A DNA stretch of 64,000 bases from Pyxicephalus adspersus (Eukaryota > Chordata > Amphibia > Anura > Pyxicephalidae), in NCBI RefSeq assembly GCF_032062135.1, contig NC_092862.1, forward strand, positions 63,953,693-64,017,692, in the 5' to 3' direction. The position numbers and the translations under genes were made by a program. The notes below the pieces were generated by a model. The model saw only the letters and a list, made by a program, of their open reading frames with translations, was not told the origin of the DNA and did no database searches. Of the stretch, positions 24,707-36,798 are shown piece after piece (the first letter of the stretch is position 1; each line of letters starts with the position of its first letter).

Positions 24707-25355
24707 TAATAATAATATAAGGAGGAAACGGAAGCGGGCTCAACTTTCAATAAATCACAACATGCTGAATATAAGCCACGGGATCTGTCACATATGGATG
24801 ATGTGCTGTAGATGTTCACATGTGAAACATATGGTCAAATAGCAATCTAATGTTCACCATAACCCCTCCTCCGCAGAACCATGATTTCCTCATTACAATG
24901 CAACTATGTAACCAAGGAAAACATAGCTCCGCCCACGAGCAACGGGAAGTCTATCAAGGATAACACTAGTAGAATGAATGCTGGAGTGGATGAATGAGTT
25001 TCTGAATGGCCAAGTATGGTGTATGGACTGCTGAGGGAAATTAGCTTTATCTGCTGTTGCCAAGATATATTTCCAAGTTCACTGCCTTTTATTTCTTTAT
25101 TCTCCTTGGTTTAGGTGTACACATATTACTTACGTATCCGACAGTGTAAACCACAAATGGGGGTATAAATGTATAACCGTTAAAACAAATAGTTATAAAA
25201 ATAAGAGATTTTGACATAAGAAAAAAGAGAGCCTTGATTTTAAACTAAATAAATGTAATTTAAAATAAAGTTTATTATAAACTCTAATCAGCAAAAAAAG
25301 ATATTTGCTACAAAGTATAGTATGAGATATTAAATAAAATTATTGTTTCAAAAGT
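24375..25355 (+). promoter_or_regulatory. nrn1: Neuritin 3' UTR with AAT microsatellite and probable polyadenylation site
   Basis: An AATAAA at 25333-25338 is followed about 15-20 bases later by the GT-rich AAAAGTGTGTCTTTT, a good polyadenylation arrangement, giving a UTR near 980 bases. Earlier AATAAA-like hexamers (about 24750, 25248 and 25264) have poorer downstream context but could be alternative sites. An (AAT)n tract lies at 24677-24718. Confidence 0.6.
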
Positions 25356-26749
25356 GTGTCTTTTATTATAATTCTATATTTGTTATGAAGTGTTTTATTT
25401 TTGGAGAGAGATTGTATTTTATCTAAAGCAGGTTTGCTTAGAGGCTTGGTAATTACTTGAATATGCAAAGCTGTATACTTGAAATATTCCTGGATTTATC
25501 TAGTAGAACAGGCTTTAGAAAGATAGTTTTGTATAGATAAGAGATGTGGGAGAAGCAAGGATAATTCAAAATGTAATAAAATGTATCAAATAAAACAGTA
25601 AGAGAAAATAGAATTGGTTACTATAGGACTAGACTAAGTTCTCTTGGCAAAACAAATGCTGGGATATCTAATGGGGTTGATTTTCTAAAGGAATACAAAG
25701 AATTCCAAAGTATCTCTCTGTAAATTTGGAAAATAAAGTGAAGTTGGATTACAATTAAACAGCCTTTAATGTGCAAAAAAATAATACAAAAACATTTGTA
25801 TTTATTGATTGGGTGATAGAAGTGAATTTACCTAATAATAAATCATAGTAAACGTTGATTTAAAAAACTAGAGACCTGTTGCATATTATTGTCCGAAGGA
25901 AAATGTTTACTATCTTTTTCACATCTCATAATATCTGTTCACTGAACTTAGTAAATAGTGTGTGAAATTAACATTTATTTAGTGAGTGGTCATTTCTCAA
26001 TGAGCCAAAACGAATGAGGTACATTTTGTTTAAAGAAATCATTGCATCAGTGAATAATAAATTTACTAATTGAGCTGTTATTTCTCTTTTAGTAAACAAA
26101 CCACAGTGAATAAAGTAAAGTATGTTCACTTTCAATACCCATTTTTTTTGTTAAAAAAAAATATAAAATGTAATTAATCAGATGTTTAATGTACACACAA
26201 CTTTCACTTATTCACTAAGCTCAGTGAATATTTATTTTACTAAATTAGAAGTTTTGTTCATGTTCCTGTTTTAATAAATGAACCACAGTGAATACCGTGC
26301 AGCTGTGTTCGCTGTACCCATATACATTATCTGATCCTTTAGTAAATCTTCCCCAATGAGTTAGGAAAAGATAGGTATAGAGAAAGGAGACAGGGAGGAG
26401 GACACCTTGATGGTAAAGAAGATGGTAAAACTAGAAACAATATCCAAGGAAACTGAGCAATTTGGGGAAGATGGGCACAAAAAAAGAGGAAAAAATGAAA
26501 AGAGAAAGTATAGGGTTACAAAAGAAAATGCAAGAAAAAGCCCAAAAAATAAAAATAGGAAGAATTAAAAAAAGCAAAATGAGGAAGCAGCTTCTGCTGA
26601 ACAAAAGGTCACCACTATTAGGACTGCAAAGGTAGAGCGCTTGTTCTGTAGATCAGATGAGTCGTTTCATAATTAATAAGACACCTCAGCTGTATTTGCG
26701 AGGAGACTAGCTCTATTGATTTAGCAGAGGAAAATGCTCTAACCTTTTT

Positions 26750-26759
26750 CTATTTATAG
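26750..26759. promoter_or_regulatory. MEF2-type consensus site
   Basis: CTATTTATAG fits YTAWWWWTAR exactly, and a second match, CTATATATAG, lies at 27398-27407. Neuritin responds to activity-regulated factors including MEF2. Such sites also occur often by chance in AT-rich DNA. Confidence 0.25.
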
Positions 26760-27957
26760 GCTCTTGATGTCTAGAGTATACTTGTCTATACACATGAAAG
26801 CATCAACAAAAACCATTGTGCGCTTTCTCTGAAAAAAGCAAATCTACAAACAACAACATGCCATCTGATCCTCCAAAATGCAGCAGCACATTTTACTTTA
26901 CATCCATTAAATATATATATTTTTTTCTAACAAAAGCCATGCCATAATGCAATATATGTGTTCTTACAATAGGATTGGGATGCTTATGCGTCAAGTAGGA
27001 GATACTTATTCCATCTACTCCCCGATCTATAAAAGCTCCATTCATAGCAGGCTGTATCTATTGTACATTGAAAGGTTACAAGCTGGGATGGAGAGCTTAC
27101 AAACAAATGTGTATCATTCTGCACAATGGTGGATAGAGAGGTGAATAGAAATCCGAATATTGATATGTGACCTTTCCATGTTCGGTCTGATGTTAATAGG
27201 TAGAATATATTCATCATCAGATTGTAAATGGATCCATGTGAGCAGTTTTATTGTGTGGATGTATTTTGCTATGGTATGAGAGTTATTCTAAAGACAATGC
27301 TAGAACAAGCAATAAAGAGTGCTTCTGGAAGTGAGAAACAAGCAGTTCTCATGTGATTTCACATTCCCTCTGCTGTGCATTAATGATTGCTTTGGATCTA
27401 TATATAGCACATGCATGGAGACTTCTAGACACCTTGTGAGTCCTGCAACTGCATGAGAAGCTCCTATCTGATTCTGAATAGGAAGGTGAAATTGCATATT
27501 CATTTTACAACAGGGTTTAACATGTTATGATTTTATAAGAAATCTTGTTAGCATTTCCAATCAAGGTTAAAAAAAATGTTCAAGGAAAAATAAATCCTCT
27601 GGGGAAATCTTGTCTCACTGTTATTCCATGTCTAGAGCCATGCAGATGTGACTCTCATTACCAGTCCAGTCTGCTGTAGCATACCCCAAGCCACAGGCAG
27701 TATGCACAGTCACACAATAGCCTCAGCATTGCTAATAGGATTACAAGCTGGAGGAGGCAGGCTGCTAGCACAACACCATCAGATTTTTCATCTGTGCTTT
27801 TTTCAATGAGGTTTATTTTTTCCTATATCAAATTACATGGTGACATTGCGATAAAGGGGAATTAAAGTGCAATTAATGATCATTATAGACAGTATTATTT
27901 TGTGTAGTGAGAAACATACATAGGATTATCAGGTGTAGAACAATGCACTGTGAAACT

Positions 27958-27959
<2 letters not shown>

Positions 27960-28008
<49 letters not shown>
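27960..28008. repeat. TA microsatellite
   Basis: An uninterrupted (TA)n tract of about 24 units. Confidence 0.97.
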
Positions 28009-28012
<4 letters not shown>

Positions 28013-31000
28013 TGTCCCAGCTGCTGTAAGTTCTAGAATTGTTTTCCACCTATGACTGATTTACTAAAGGGGTTGTGATTATTCACACAATACATTGTGG
28101 TTAATTTGCTATTGGCATGATTGGATAATTGTACTGAGTATTCACACAATTTATTGTGCCAGGATTCTCAATTCCTTCAGTGAATCATCACTACTATTCC
28201 AACAGAGATGGTTGGGTTGACATCTTATAGCTTAGTCCAGAAGATGAAATTGAGTTCACTTTTGCAGTAGCAGTCCATATTTTTTTTTTTTAAAAAAAGA
28301 TGCGCACTATTTATTTAGTGCATCAACCCTAGTATATTTTCACCATGTTTGACTCTTTCAGGTGGTTCAGGTTCATTTACAATCCAAGACTATATGGGTA
28401 GATTGACTGGCGTCCATCTAAATTTGCTTTAGCATCTGTATGGCAGTGGCATGGATATTAAACTGTAAGTGCCTCCTAGGCAAAGATATATATGAATGGT
28501 TTTAGGGACTTTGTCAGCAACTCTAAAACATCTGGATATCATATAGATAAGTGGTTGACTGTTATGAGTTATTGTTGGGTTTATTGAAATTAGTCCACAT
28601 AGACTTCCTTTCAAGGTCATGGAAGGAAGTCTGTGCGAATATCCTAGCTTCTGAAGGTCATGGAAGATAATTTCAATTTTGCTCATAAACACCTATTTCT
28701 TATAATGAATACAGGTGAATGGTGGTTTTTAATCAGGCAGGGTCTGGCTCCGTTTTCAGTTTTCAAACATGCAAACTAAAAACAGGGCCATTTTTTGTTA
28801 CTGTGCATACATGTACATGTTGATTTTATAAAACCATGCACTGATAAAATAAGTCGTTGTCATTGCTGATCTCAGTGTCATAGTGACCCAGTACTTTTTA
28901 AGATTTACACTTCTGACTTCACTAGTTGCATATTTGTTCCAGGTCCTATGAGCACTTAGATCACAAACAGCCAGGTAACCAGGGCAAGGACAACTTGTGT
29001 ATTTTGCCTTACTTTGTAAAATATGAATTCTAATTCTAAGCGCACATTGTTAGGTACAGTAACATATAACAGCCAATCAGAATTCATTATGCTGAAATCA
29101 GACTTGTTTAAAAAAGCCAATGATGATGTGACTGTTAATTGGAGAATAAGAGCTTGCACTAGATGTATCAATGGAAATCATTACAACAGCTCATTTAGTC
29201 ATTTAGATGAATGTATGCCTATGTATGTGTCTGTGAATGATTGTATGAGCATTTCTATAACATTATATAAATTTGCATTCATTTACTATCCACTTGGATG
29301 TGTTGCTCCTTTATTCCCCTTTGTTTTTCCTATGTTCTGTATTAAACATTTTAAAACAAGCATTAGTGCAATCTAATAATCATGGCATATTGTTTGACTG
29401 GTATCTCTGTAAATAAACTAGATTAAATATCTTACTGCACAGAGAAAGGGCTATGTTTTTAAAATGTATTTTAGAACTGTTCCACTGAACCAATTGGTGT
29501 TTTTTACTTCTAAATAGGCAGTTGGCTAATATTACATTTCCCTTTCCCCAGTAAGAGCCTTAGGCAAAGTGGGAGCATAAACTGAATCATGAGCCCTTTC
29601 TAAGCTGACAAGTCCTATGTTCAATCCTTTCACCTTTACCCCGTCAACAGGAATCTCATTAAGGAGAAAAAAAATTGCATGTCCAGCTATATTCCTGGTT
29701 TCAGAGTCAGGGTTAATTTGATGAAATAAGGCATGTTGATAATAAGCGTAAACATAATATGTTATGTGTATCTGGTTGATGCTATTCTTACACATTTCAA
29801 TGAGTAAGCCCACCTAAATGTGAAATTTCAGTGTTTGGTCAATTACATTTTCTTAAGTCTCTTGCAGTTAATGGGATCTCTGTACTTGTATTCCTGGGCC
29901 TGCACTCCTGCTGGGATCAATATAAAGGGCTTCCCATTCTGCCTAATTTTAAAATGCATTAATTTATTTTATGGAGAATACAACAAGAATATCAATTCAA
30001 GTCTACACAGTCCATCAGACCTTTAAAAGCAATTCCAATAACTTACTTTCAAGTCGAGAAAACCCTTTAAATGTATAGTAAATTTAATATTTATATTTTT
30101 GATATAGCAGAAGAGGGTTAAAACCACTTTGATTTTATTTTTATTTTGCTATCTGATAGATTTTTCCTTATGCTCTGTCCTAAGAACAAATTAGAAATAA
30201 AAGACAATTTCCTTGTTAAACTATCACAATTGGAACAGATGACCAGACTGTATGATTTCCCCATAGCTCTTGGTTTGGTTGCAACTCTAGCATTTTCGAT
30301 ATATTATTTTCTGTCTTTGTGAAAATGGTTACCAGGAAAAATAGATGAGATAATAAAAGCTTGATAGATGTGAAAAAGGGGTTGACTTTACATATACTTC
30401 CACAAGCACACCACCTGGTAATTTTCTTTATTATTACCATTCATTTTTCTGATAGTGGATGCATGACATGACCCTTTAAAGACAACAGAGCTTTCTCCTG
30501 CAGCAGCCTTAATAAGCTGGCACTGCTGTTGATCACATAAGGTCAGAAAACTAAAGGTATCACTGACCAGTCAATTTTTCACACAATTATTCCAAGGCAA
30601 CAGCCTGGCATGAAAACTATTGCAAGAGGTTACAATGGAGCATTGGATGCTTGAACAAAAAAACTCTTAGTATTTCATCTTAACTAATTTCTGCTGATAG
30701 AGCGAAAATAAGCCAGAAAAACCAATGAGCCTTTTTTCAGGTTACTGTCATGCTCGGCAATTAAACTGTTATTCTTGCTGCAGGTTTTTGCATATAAGAA
30801 CAATGAGGGGGTTGGTCATCTTGCAATGCATTTTGCTGAATGTGCAAATGGGGCAGAATGAATTAGAAATAGATTTCACTGGGGTTTATTTAATAAAAAG
30901 ACTGTTCACTTAACAAGGTGTATTCAAAGTGGCAGTTTAATAGGTGTAGTAAATAAAAAATAAAAAGTCAAGCTTTGTTCACCTTCAATATCTAGTTATG

Positions 31001-32207
31001 GGAAGGGGAGAACATTTGCATTTAATTTACAAGGTGAAAGATACCATTTCTGGGTTAGCAATTTAAACTTCTGTTAAACACCAGATACCAGCAAAGAGTT
31101 GGGAGGTCTCAATAAATACCTCTAAAAATATCTGTGCTTTGCTGTAGACAATTATTCAAATGATTTGCAGCTACAATGCATTACATGGTATAATGTTTTT
31201 TAAATGCCAAAAATTGTGTGCCTTCAGGCTTTATTGGTGTTGGGCCCTAGGAGATTTTTTTTGCTTGCAAAATTGTTTTTTTTACTAAAAAACATCCATT
31301 TATCCTGTACACTCACTGTTCTAACATCTATGTCCACATGTGGTCATAAGGTCACTATTATTTAATTGAAAACGATTTATGTTCAGTGAAAGCCACTAAT
31401 TGCTATCTCCATGGGAATGTCACCCACTGACAGATACCACATGTCCCAAAACCAAAGACATGTTGAAATACTAGCAGCAGGCAGGAATTAGGATATGGAG
31501 TCAAGTCCTACTTCTTGTAGCAGCTTACATAATATGAAGTCATGGGTTAGGGTTAGCTTTGGATTTAGGTCTTCCTAAAACGTAAGTGTTTTTATTATGG
31601 ACTACGGACTTTCGTAAACACGAAATGTGTTCTAGAAGGAGGTACAGGGGAAATTGAAAGGTAACTTCAGAAAAAAATAACTTCAGTATTCCTCCAGTGA
31701 ACGTAGACATTGAATTGCTCCATAGTGCCTGCAGCTACAGATATCAGTAAAGGTTTGTTTTAAAGCAGTAATAAAGTTTGGGTACTACCACTAAAAATGT
31801 AGATACCTTTATTCAAAATACCAGCAAAAGCTCATTAACTGTTTGTTATAGTATTATTATACCTGTGGATATATTCTAGGGTAAAGCTGGAGAAAGATTT
31901 GTCTATTAGTTGACTTTCTGGTTATGCAGCACATTTCCTGTCACAGCAATTATATCATAAAGCCCTATTTAATATGAAACCATACTGGTTTCCTTTTAGT
32001 GGCATTTGTACGGTTCATCTATTACATGAAAGCCTACATTTCCACTTTTAAATAATGTTCATTATCAATATGCAAGTACTTGAATATCTATCATCTGACC
32101 ACAGATCCACTTTAGGGAGTTTATGACAGTCCAATGCCATTGCAGTTGGAAAAAAAAACGTGATTGTCATAACCTGTTTAGTGAAAATTGGTGTTAGAAA
32201 AATAATA

Positions 32208-34398
32208 TATAGACTCACTGGCTCACTATACTTTATTAGGTACAACCTGATAGTACCAGGTTGGACCCTCTTTTGTCTTCAGAACTGCTGTAAATCTTTT
32301 TGGCATAAACTCAACAAGGTTCTGGAAATGGCCCATATTGACATCATAGCATCACGCATTTTTTGCAGATTTGTTTGCTGCACATCCATGATGTGAATCT
32401 TCTTTTCCACCACATCTCAAAGTTGCTCTAATGGATTGAGATCTGGTGACTGTGGAGGCCATCTGAGTACAGTGAACACACTGTCATGTTCAACAAGATT
32501 TGAGCTTTGTGACATGGCGTGGTTTTTTGCTGGAAGTAGCCATGGGAATATGGGCACATTGCAGTCATAAAGGAATGGGCACAGTCAGCAACATACTAAG
32601 GTAAGCAGTGACATTCAATGCTTAGTTGGCATTAAAGAGTACAAGGTGTCCCAATAAAATGTCCCACGCACCATTACACCAGCAATACCAGTATGAACCA
32701 CTTATACAATACAAATATAGACCATGCTTTCATGTTGTTGATGCTAAAACCTGACCCAGGTTAGGTTTAAAACTAATTAGACTAGGCAATGTTTTTCTAA
32801 TCATCTCTTGTCCACTTTTGTTGAGCTTATGAAAACTGTATCCTCAATTGCCTGTTCTTAGCTGAAAGTAATGGCACCCAATGTGGTCTCCAGCTGTTGT
32901 AGCCCATCTGTTTCAATGTTCAACATGCTGCTTCAGAGATGTTCTCCTGCATACCTCAGTCATAACTAGGGGATATATGAGTTCAAAACAAAGAAAAGAA
33001 GAGCAGTGACAAAAATGTAAGGATATGGGAGCACCAACAATTAACAAAGCATAATTAACCTACTCACCCAAAGCTAAATTTGTGTGTGCAGTCACCCCTG
33101 CAAGTTTTTATTGGACTGATACTAATTGAAGATAAAATCCTAATTTTTATTGGTTTAAATTAGTTTTTATTATTATTATACAAAACAGCTTTTTGACACA
33201 TATAATTAACACGCAACACAATAACAAAGTAACATATGAACTGAGGGAAATTGATGGTCTTTTCTATACACTCCAAAATGGTGCAGAAATACAGCGCAGG
33301 GTATCTTCTAAGAAGATAACAAAAAATTGAACAACGCAACCTAATAAAACACACATATAAAAAATGTGCTTTCTTAGATCAAATGTAGCCAGTACAGTAT
33401 GATGTTCTTCTGTGCGTATTTAAATAAAAAAACTTCTATTGGAATGAAATCCAAGTTGTTGCATTGAAAGGAAACTACAAAATAGGTACCTAAATTGGTG
33501 AGTATGGCTTAGTCTACACGTACATTTCCCCACCGTTTAACATGAGGCTTTGAAAGCCCATGTTTCAAAATTCCCATACATTCCAATGGACTAATCTACA
33601 CCAGGACATTTCCTTGAGGCAAGTTTATGAGCATTATCTGTAACGCTGCTTGCAATGTTTAAAAATTAAAACGCGGTTTAATACTGGAAAATGCCAAAAG
33701 CGCGGGTAAACGCTTTGATTGATTTCAAATGTGGGAAAATGCGGCATAAACGTTTTCCAGTGTTTTAAAGGAAAGCTTTAAATGCTAATACAAGTGCAAA
33801 AAACCCAAATAATCGTAGTAAGAACGTTTACATGCATTTTTAAAAACGTTTGTGTAGACTCAGCCTAAAGCAGATAACACAAATGTAACAAACACTGTAT
33901 CCAAACACTAAATTTAAAAAAAAAACACTCACAGGGGTTATTAATGTTGCATACATATACAGTATTTAGATATTTGAGTTACTGTTTCCTTTTCTCAGCT
34001 TAAACCAACCTGACCATTTTCTGTGATATCTGACACCAGTAAAACACTTTCATCCAGAAAAATGCTCCTTGCTGATTTATTTTTTTACCTTTTTTACACT
34101 ATTTTCCAGTTCTAGAAGTGGTTGTGCATGAAAATCCTAGCAGATCAGTAGTTTCTGGAATAATCAGAACAGCCCACCTGGCACCAACAATCACCATGTT
34201 CAGAGTCACTTAAATCATCTTAAATCATCTCTATTCTGATGCTTATTTGGACTTGAGAAGGTGGCTTGGAACCATGTCTACATTCCAAACGCATTGGAAA
34301 CTACGCATTGAGTTTCTGTCAGTTTCTGTTTAGCTGATTAGATATGTGCATTAATAGGAAGCTGAACAGGTGACCCTGGTGAAAGAGCCAGGGAGAGT
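32208..34398 (-). mobile_element. Tc1/mariner transposon relic, split by an insertion
   Basis: I recognise a Tc1-like family whose end reads CACTTTATTAGGTACA-like (here CTATACTTTATTAGGTACAA at about 32225). The body follows on the minus strand, including plus-strand landmarks such as TCAACAAGGTTCTGGAAATG, GGATTGAGATCTGGTGACTG and GTGGAGGCCATCTGAGTACA. The first transposase part resumes near 33965 (AGATATTTGAGTTACTG), and the other end lies near 34330-34390 (GAACAGGTG). Between about 32970 and 33965 the family sequence is absent, replaced by unrelated DNA including a MITE-like element. The reading frame is destroyed. Confidence 0.8.
33506..33867. mobile_element. MITE-like element inside the split Tc1 relic
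   Basis: The terminal inverted repeats GGCTTAGTCTACACG (left) and GTGTAGACTCAGCC (right, the reverse complement of GGCTGAGTCTACAC) enclose about 360 bases. Internal TAAACG/CGTTTA and CGTTTTCCAGTG motifs also mirror each other. No coding capacity. Superfamily unresolved. Confidence 0.6.
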
Positions 34399-36072
34399 GT
34401 GAATGTAGTGTGTAATGTTCAGAGAAATTGCATAATACCCAAGAGCTACTTCTTACACACTACAGGTCTCAGCATGTCAAATGTTAAAGTCTATGACAAT
34501 GCAAGTAGAAAAAGGCTAAGCAGGTATGTTTTTTGGAGGGCTACCAGGAGAAAGCCTCTTTTTTCTAAAAAGAATTTGGCACCATGGCTTAGGTTTGCAA
34601 AGTTGCATCTGAAGAAACAAACTAGACCAAAGTAGTCATGTTTGCCCATAATTCCAAAAAATCAGGTTTGGCATAAACCAAACACAGACTTTTAGCACAT
34701 ATATTTTCCATCAACTGTCAAGCACAGTGGAAAAGGGATGATAATTTTGGCTTGTTTTGCAGCCACAGCACCTGAGCATCTTTGCATGAAATCATTGAGT
34801 CAACCATGAACTCTAGATCTTGGCTGCAACTGGCCCATGCAACAGGACAAATATCCGAAACACACCAGCAACTCTAGAATGGCTGAAAAAGAATTGATGT
34901 GTTACAGTGATGAAGTCCAGAACCAACCCAATAAAACTGCTGTGGCAGTGCTTCAAGACAGCAGTTGCCAACCTTTCGGACCCCACAGACCACTAAATTC
35001 ATAATTTTAAATTCTGTGAACCAATAATATGATTTTTTTTAAAGATAAATATTTATATAAATATAATAATATAAATATTTATATAAACACAATAAATATT
35101 GGTAAATTAATGATCTTCCTAATGGTGCCTGATAAGGACTGTGGAGGCTCTGATTCATTGATCAGCTCACGGTTAAGTGAAGTATTACTATTGTTACTAT
35201 TATCATTAGTTATCTTTGGTATTACCAAATAAATGAAAAATATTTTTTTTCTCACTCACTATGGGTTTATTTCATTCAAATCCAAGACCAAATAAGAAAT
35301 TATAGTTATCAAAGTCAAACTATTTGATGCCATTACATATATCAGTTAATGAAAATAAACAGTTATGGTCATACTTACCTAAAAAGAGCATCTGAGAAAT
35401 AAACAAATAAAATAAAACAATTAGATGAGAATCGGTATTTGCGGAGCGGGGTGACTGTTGTAATGGTGGAAACAATACCGAATCATACGGCTCGGCAACG
35501 GTTGCCTCACAAAACTTAAAACTACACTGACATCACGCTGTGCCTCCCTTGTTTTTCCGTCTCTAGTACAGTTCATGAATTTAGTTCAATATAAAGGCAA
35601 AACATTTTATACAGAATATAGGAATTTATTAGAATATAATTTTTGTTTTATTATTAATAAAAAATTAAAATTGCAAATAATGTCCAAATTTTTCTGTGGA
35701 CTGCCAACATTTTCTTTGGACCACCACTGCTTTAAGAGAACTTGTGCATTACTGAATGTTCTCAAACCTAATAGGTTGAAGCAATGTTATAAAGAAGAAA
35801 GGTTCAAAATTCATCCACAATGATGTGAGAAACTTATAAAGTCATGCAGAAAATGATTACTACAATTTTCTATTACTAAAGGTGAGTCATTAAACTATTA
35901 AATCATGGGGTACACTTAGGTTTTCACACATGGCTTTTCCATTTTGACTTAACTTTGTTAAATAAATAATGACACTGTAGAATATGTTGTGTGTTGTTTA
36001 AATTGAAGGTTAAATTGAAAAAATTGGAGAACCTGCTAAGGATGATTTTTTTTGTTATAGCTCCATATTTAA
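34399..36072 (+). pseudogene. Tc1-type transposase gene relic, interrupted by a hAT element
   Basis: The frame from 34399 contains a Tc1-like stretch ending ARRKPLFSKKNLAPWLRFAK-type (here ATRRKPLFSKKN, then WLRFAKLHLKK). Downstream DNA matches a familiar Tc1 transposase in order: ACTGTCAAGCACAGTGG, GGCTTGTTTTGCAGCCACAG, CATGCAACAGGACAA and CACACCAGCAA, then beyond the insertion TTGAAGCAATGTTATAAAGA, TCATCCACAATGATGTGAGA and TTTCACACATGGCTTTTCC. It encoded a DD(E/D) cut-and-paste transposase but now has frameshifts, a deletion around the first catalytic region, and the insertion at 34959-35729. Ends are not sharply defined, and the left edge abuts the neighbouring Tc1 relic. Confidence 0.8.
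34959..35729. mobile_element. Non-autonomous hAT element with 8-base target duplication
   Basis: The element starts CAGCAGTTGCCAACC and ends GGACCACCACTG, whose complement CAGTGGTGGTCC is a hAT-type terminus. It is flanked by CTTCAAGA (34951-34958) and CTTTAAGA (35730-35737), seven of eight bases identical, the target-duplication size of hAT elements. The interior has no transposase. A GC-richer patch with CGG motifs lies at about 35430-35510. Confidence 0.8.
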
Positions 36073-36074
36073 AA

Positions 36075-36798
36075 CTGAAGGACCAGTCAAAAATGTGGAC
36101 ACACCTGCTAATTTAACCATTCAGGGTTATTTATTTTCATAATGAACATTAATATTTAAGATATAAAACTATGAAGAAACACATATGGAATTTTGTTTTA
36201 AACAAAAAGTATTAAACAAACCAGAATGTTTTATATTTTCAATTTTTTCGAAGTAGCCACCAATTGCTTTGATGACATCTTTGCACACTTCTGGCATTGT
36301 CCCAACCAGATTTATTATGTAGTCACTTGGAAGGGTTTCAAGAGTATATTTTGCAATTTCTTGGGTTGAATCAGTTGTGTTGTGCACAGATAGGGCTGGT
36401 ACACAGTTCCACTCAGTGAATAGTCCTAATTTATTACTGTTCTACTCCATATTAGGGCAAGAACCACTCAACTAAGTATAAAGAAATGACAATCCTTCAT
36501 TACTTTAAGACATGAAGGTCAGCCAGTGTGGGAAATGTCACAAACTGTAAATATATCCCTAAGTGCAGACATGAAAACCATCAAACACCACAGTGAAACT
36601 GGCTTTCATGAGGACATCCAGAGAAAGGAAAACCAACAGTTACTCCATTCCAAACCATTCCAGGTGACTACCTTATGAAGTTGATTGAGTGAAGGCCAAG
36701 TGTGTGCAAAGCTGCCATCAAAGCAAAATGTGGCTACTTTAAAAATAAAGTAACACAATTGAAAGGGAAGGTGTGCCCAAACTTTTGACTAGTACTGT
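36075..36798 (-). mobile_element. Second Tc1-like element, internally deleted, long inverted ends
   Basis: The ends ACCAGTCAAAAATGTGGACA (left) and GTGCCCAAACTTTTGACTAG (right) are the classic inverted pair of a Tc1-like family. Similarity of the inverted ends continues about 200 bases inward (CGAAGTAGCCACCAATTGCT against the complement of the right side). The minus frame near 36169-36387 includes MPEVCKDVIKAIGGY, resembling a Tc1 transposase C-terminus. Too short for a full transposase. Confidence 0.75.

Larger units (their letters stand above)
25356..32207. other. Intergenic, no gene recognised; weak repeat traces
   Basis: Almost 7 kb with no supportable coding gene. Traces of a repeat with AGTAAATAAACC and CAGTGAATA motifs occur at about 25920-26340, and similar motifs near 28060-28160 and 30880-30990. 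A TA microsatellite lies at 27960-28008. A MEF2-type site lies at 26750. Open frames such as 29023-29376 show no domain. Confidence 0.45.

Noticed and set aside
24477..24842. Open frames with poly-Asn or poly-Ile in the neuritin 3' region
   Set aside because: They arise from the (AAT)n tract in the 3' UTR.
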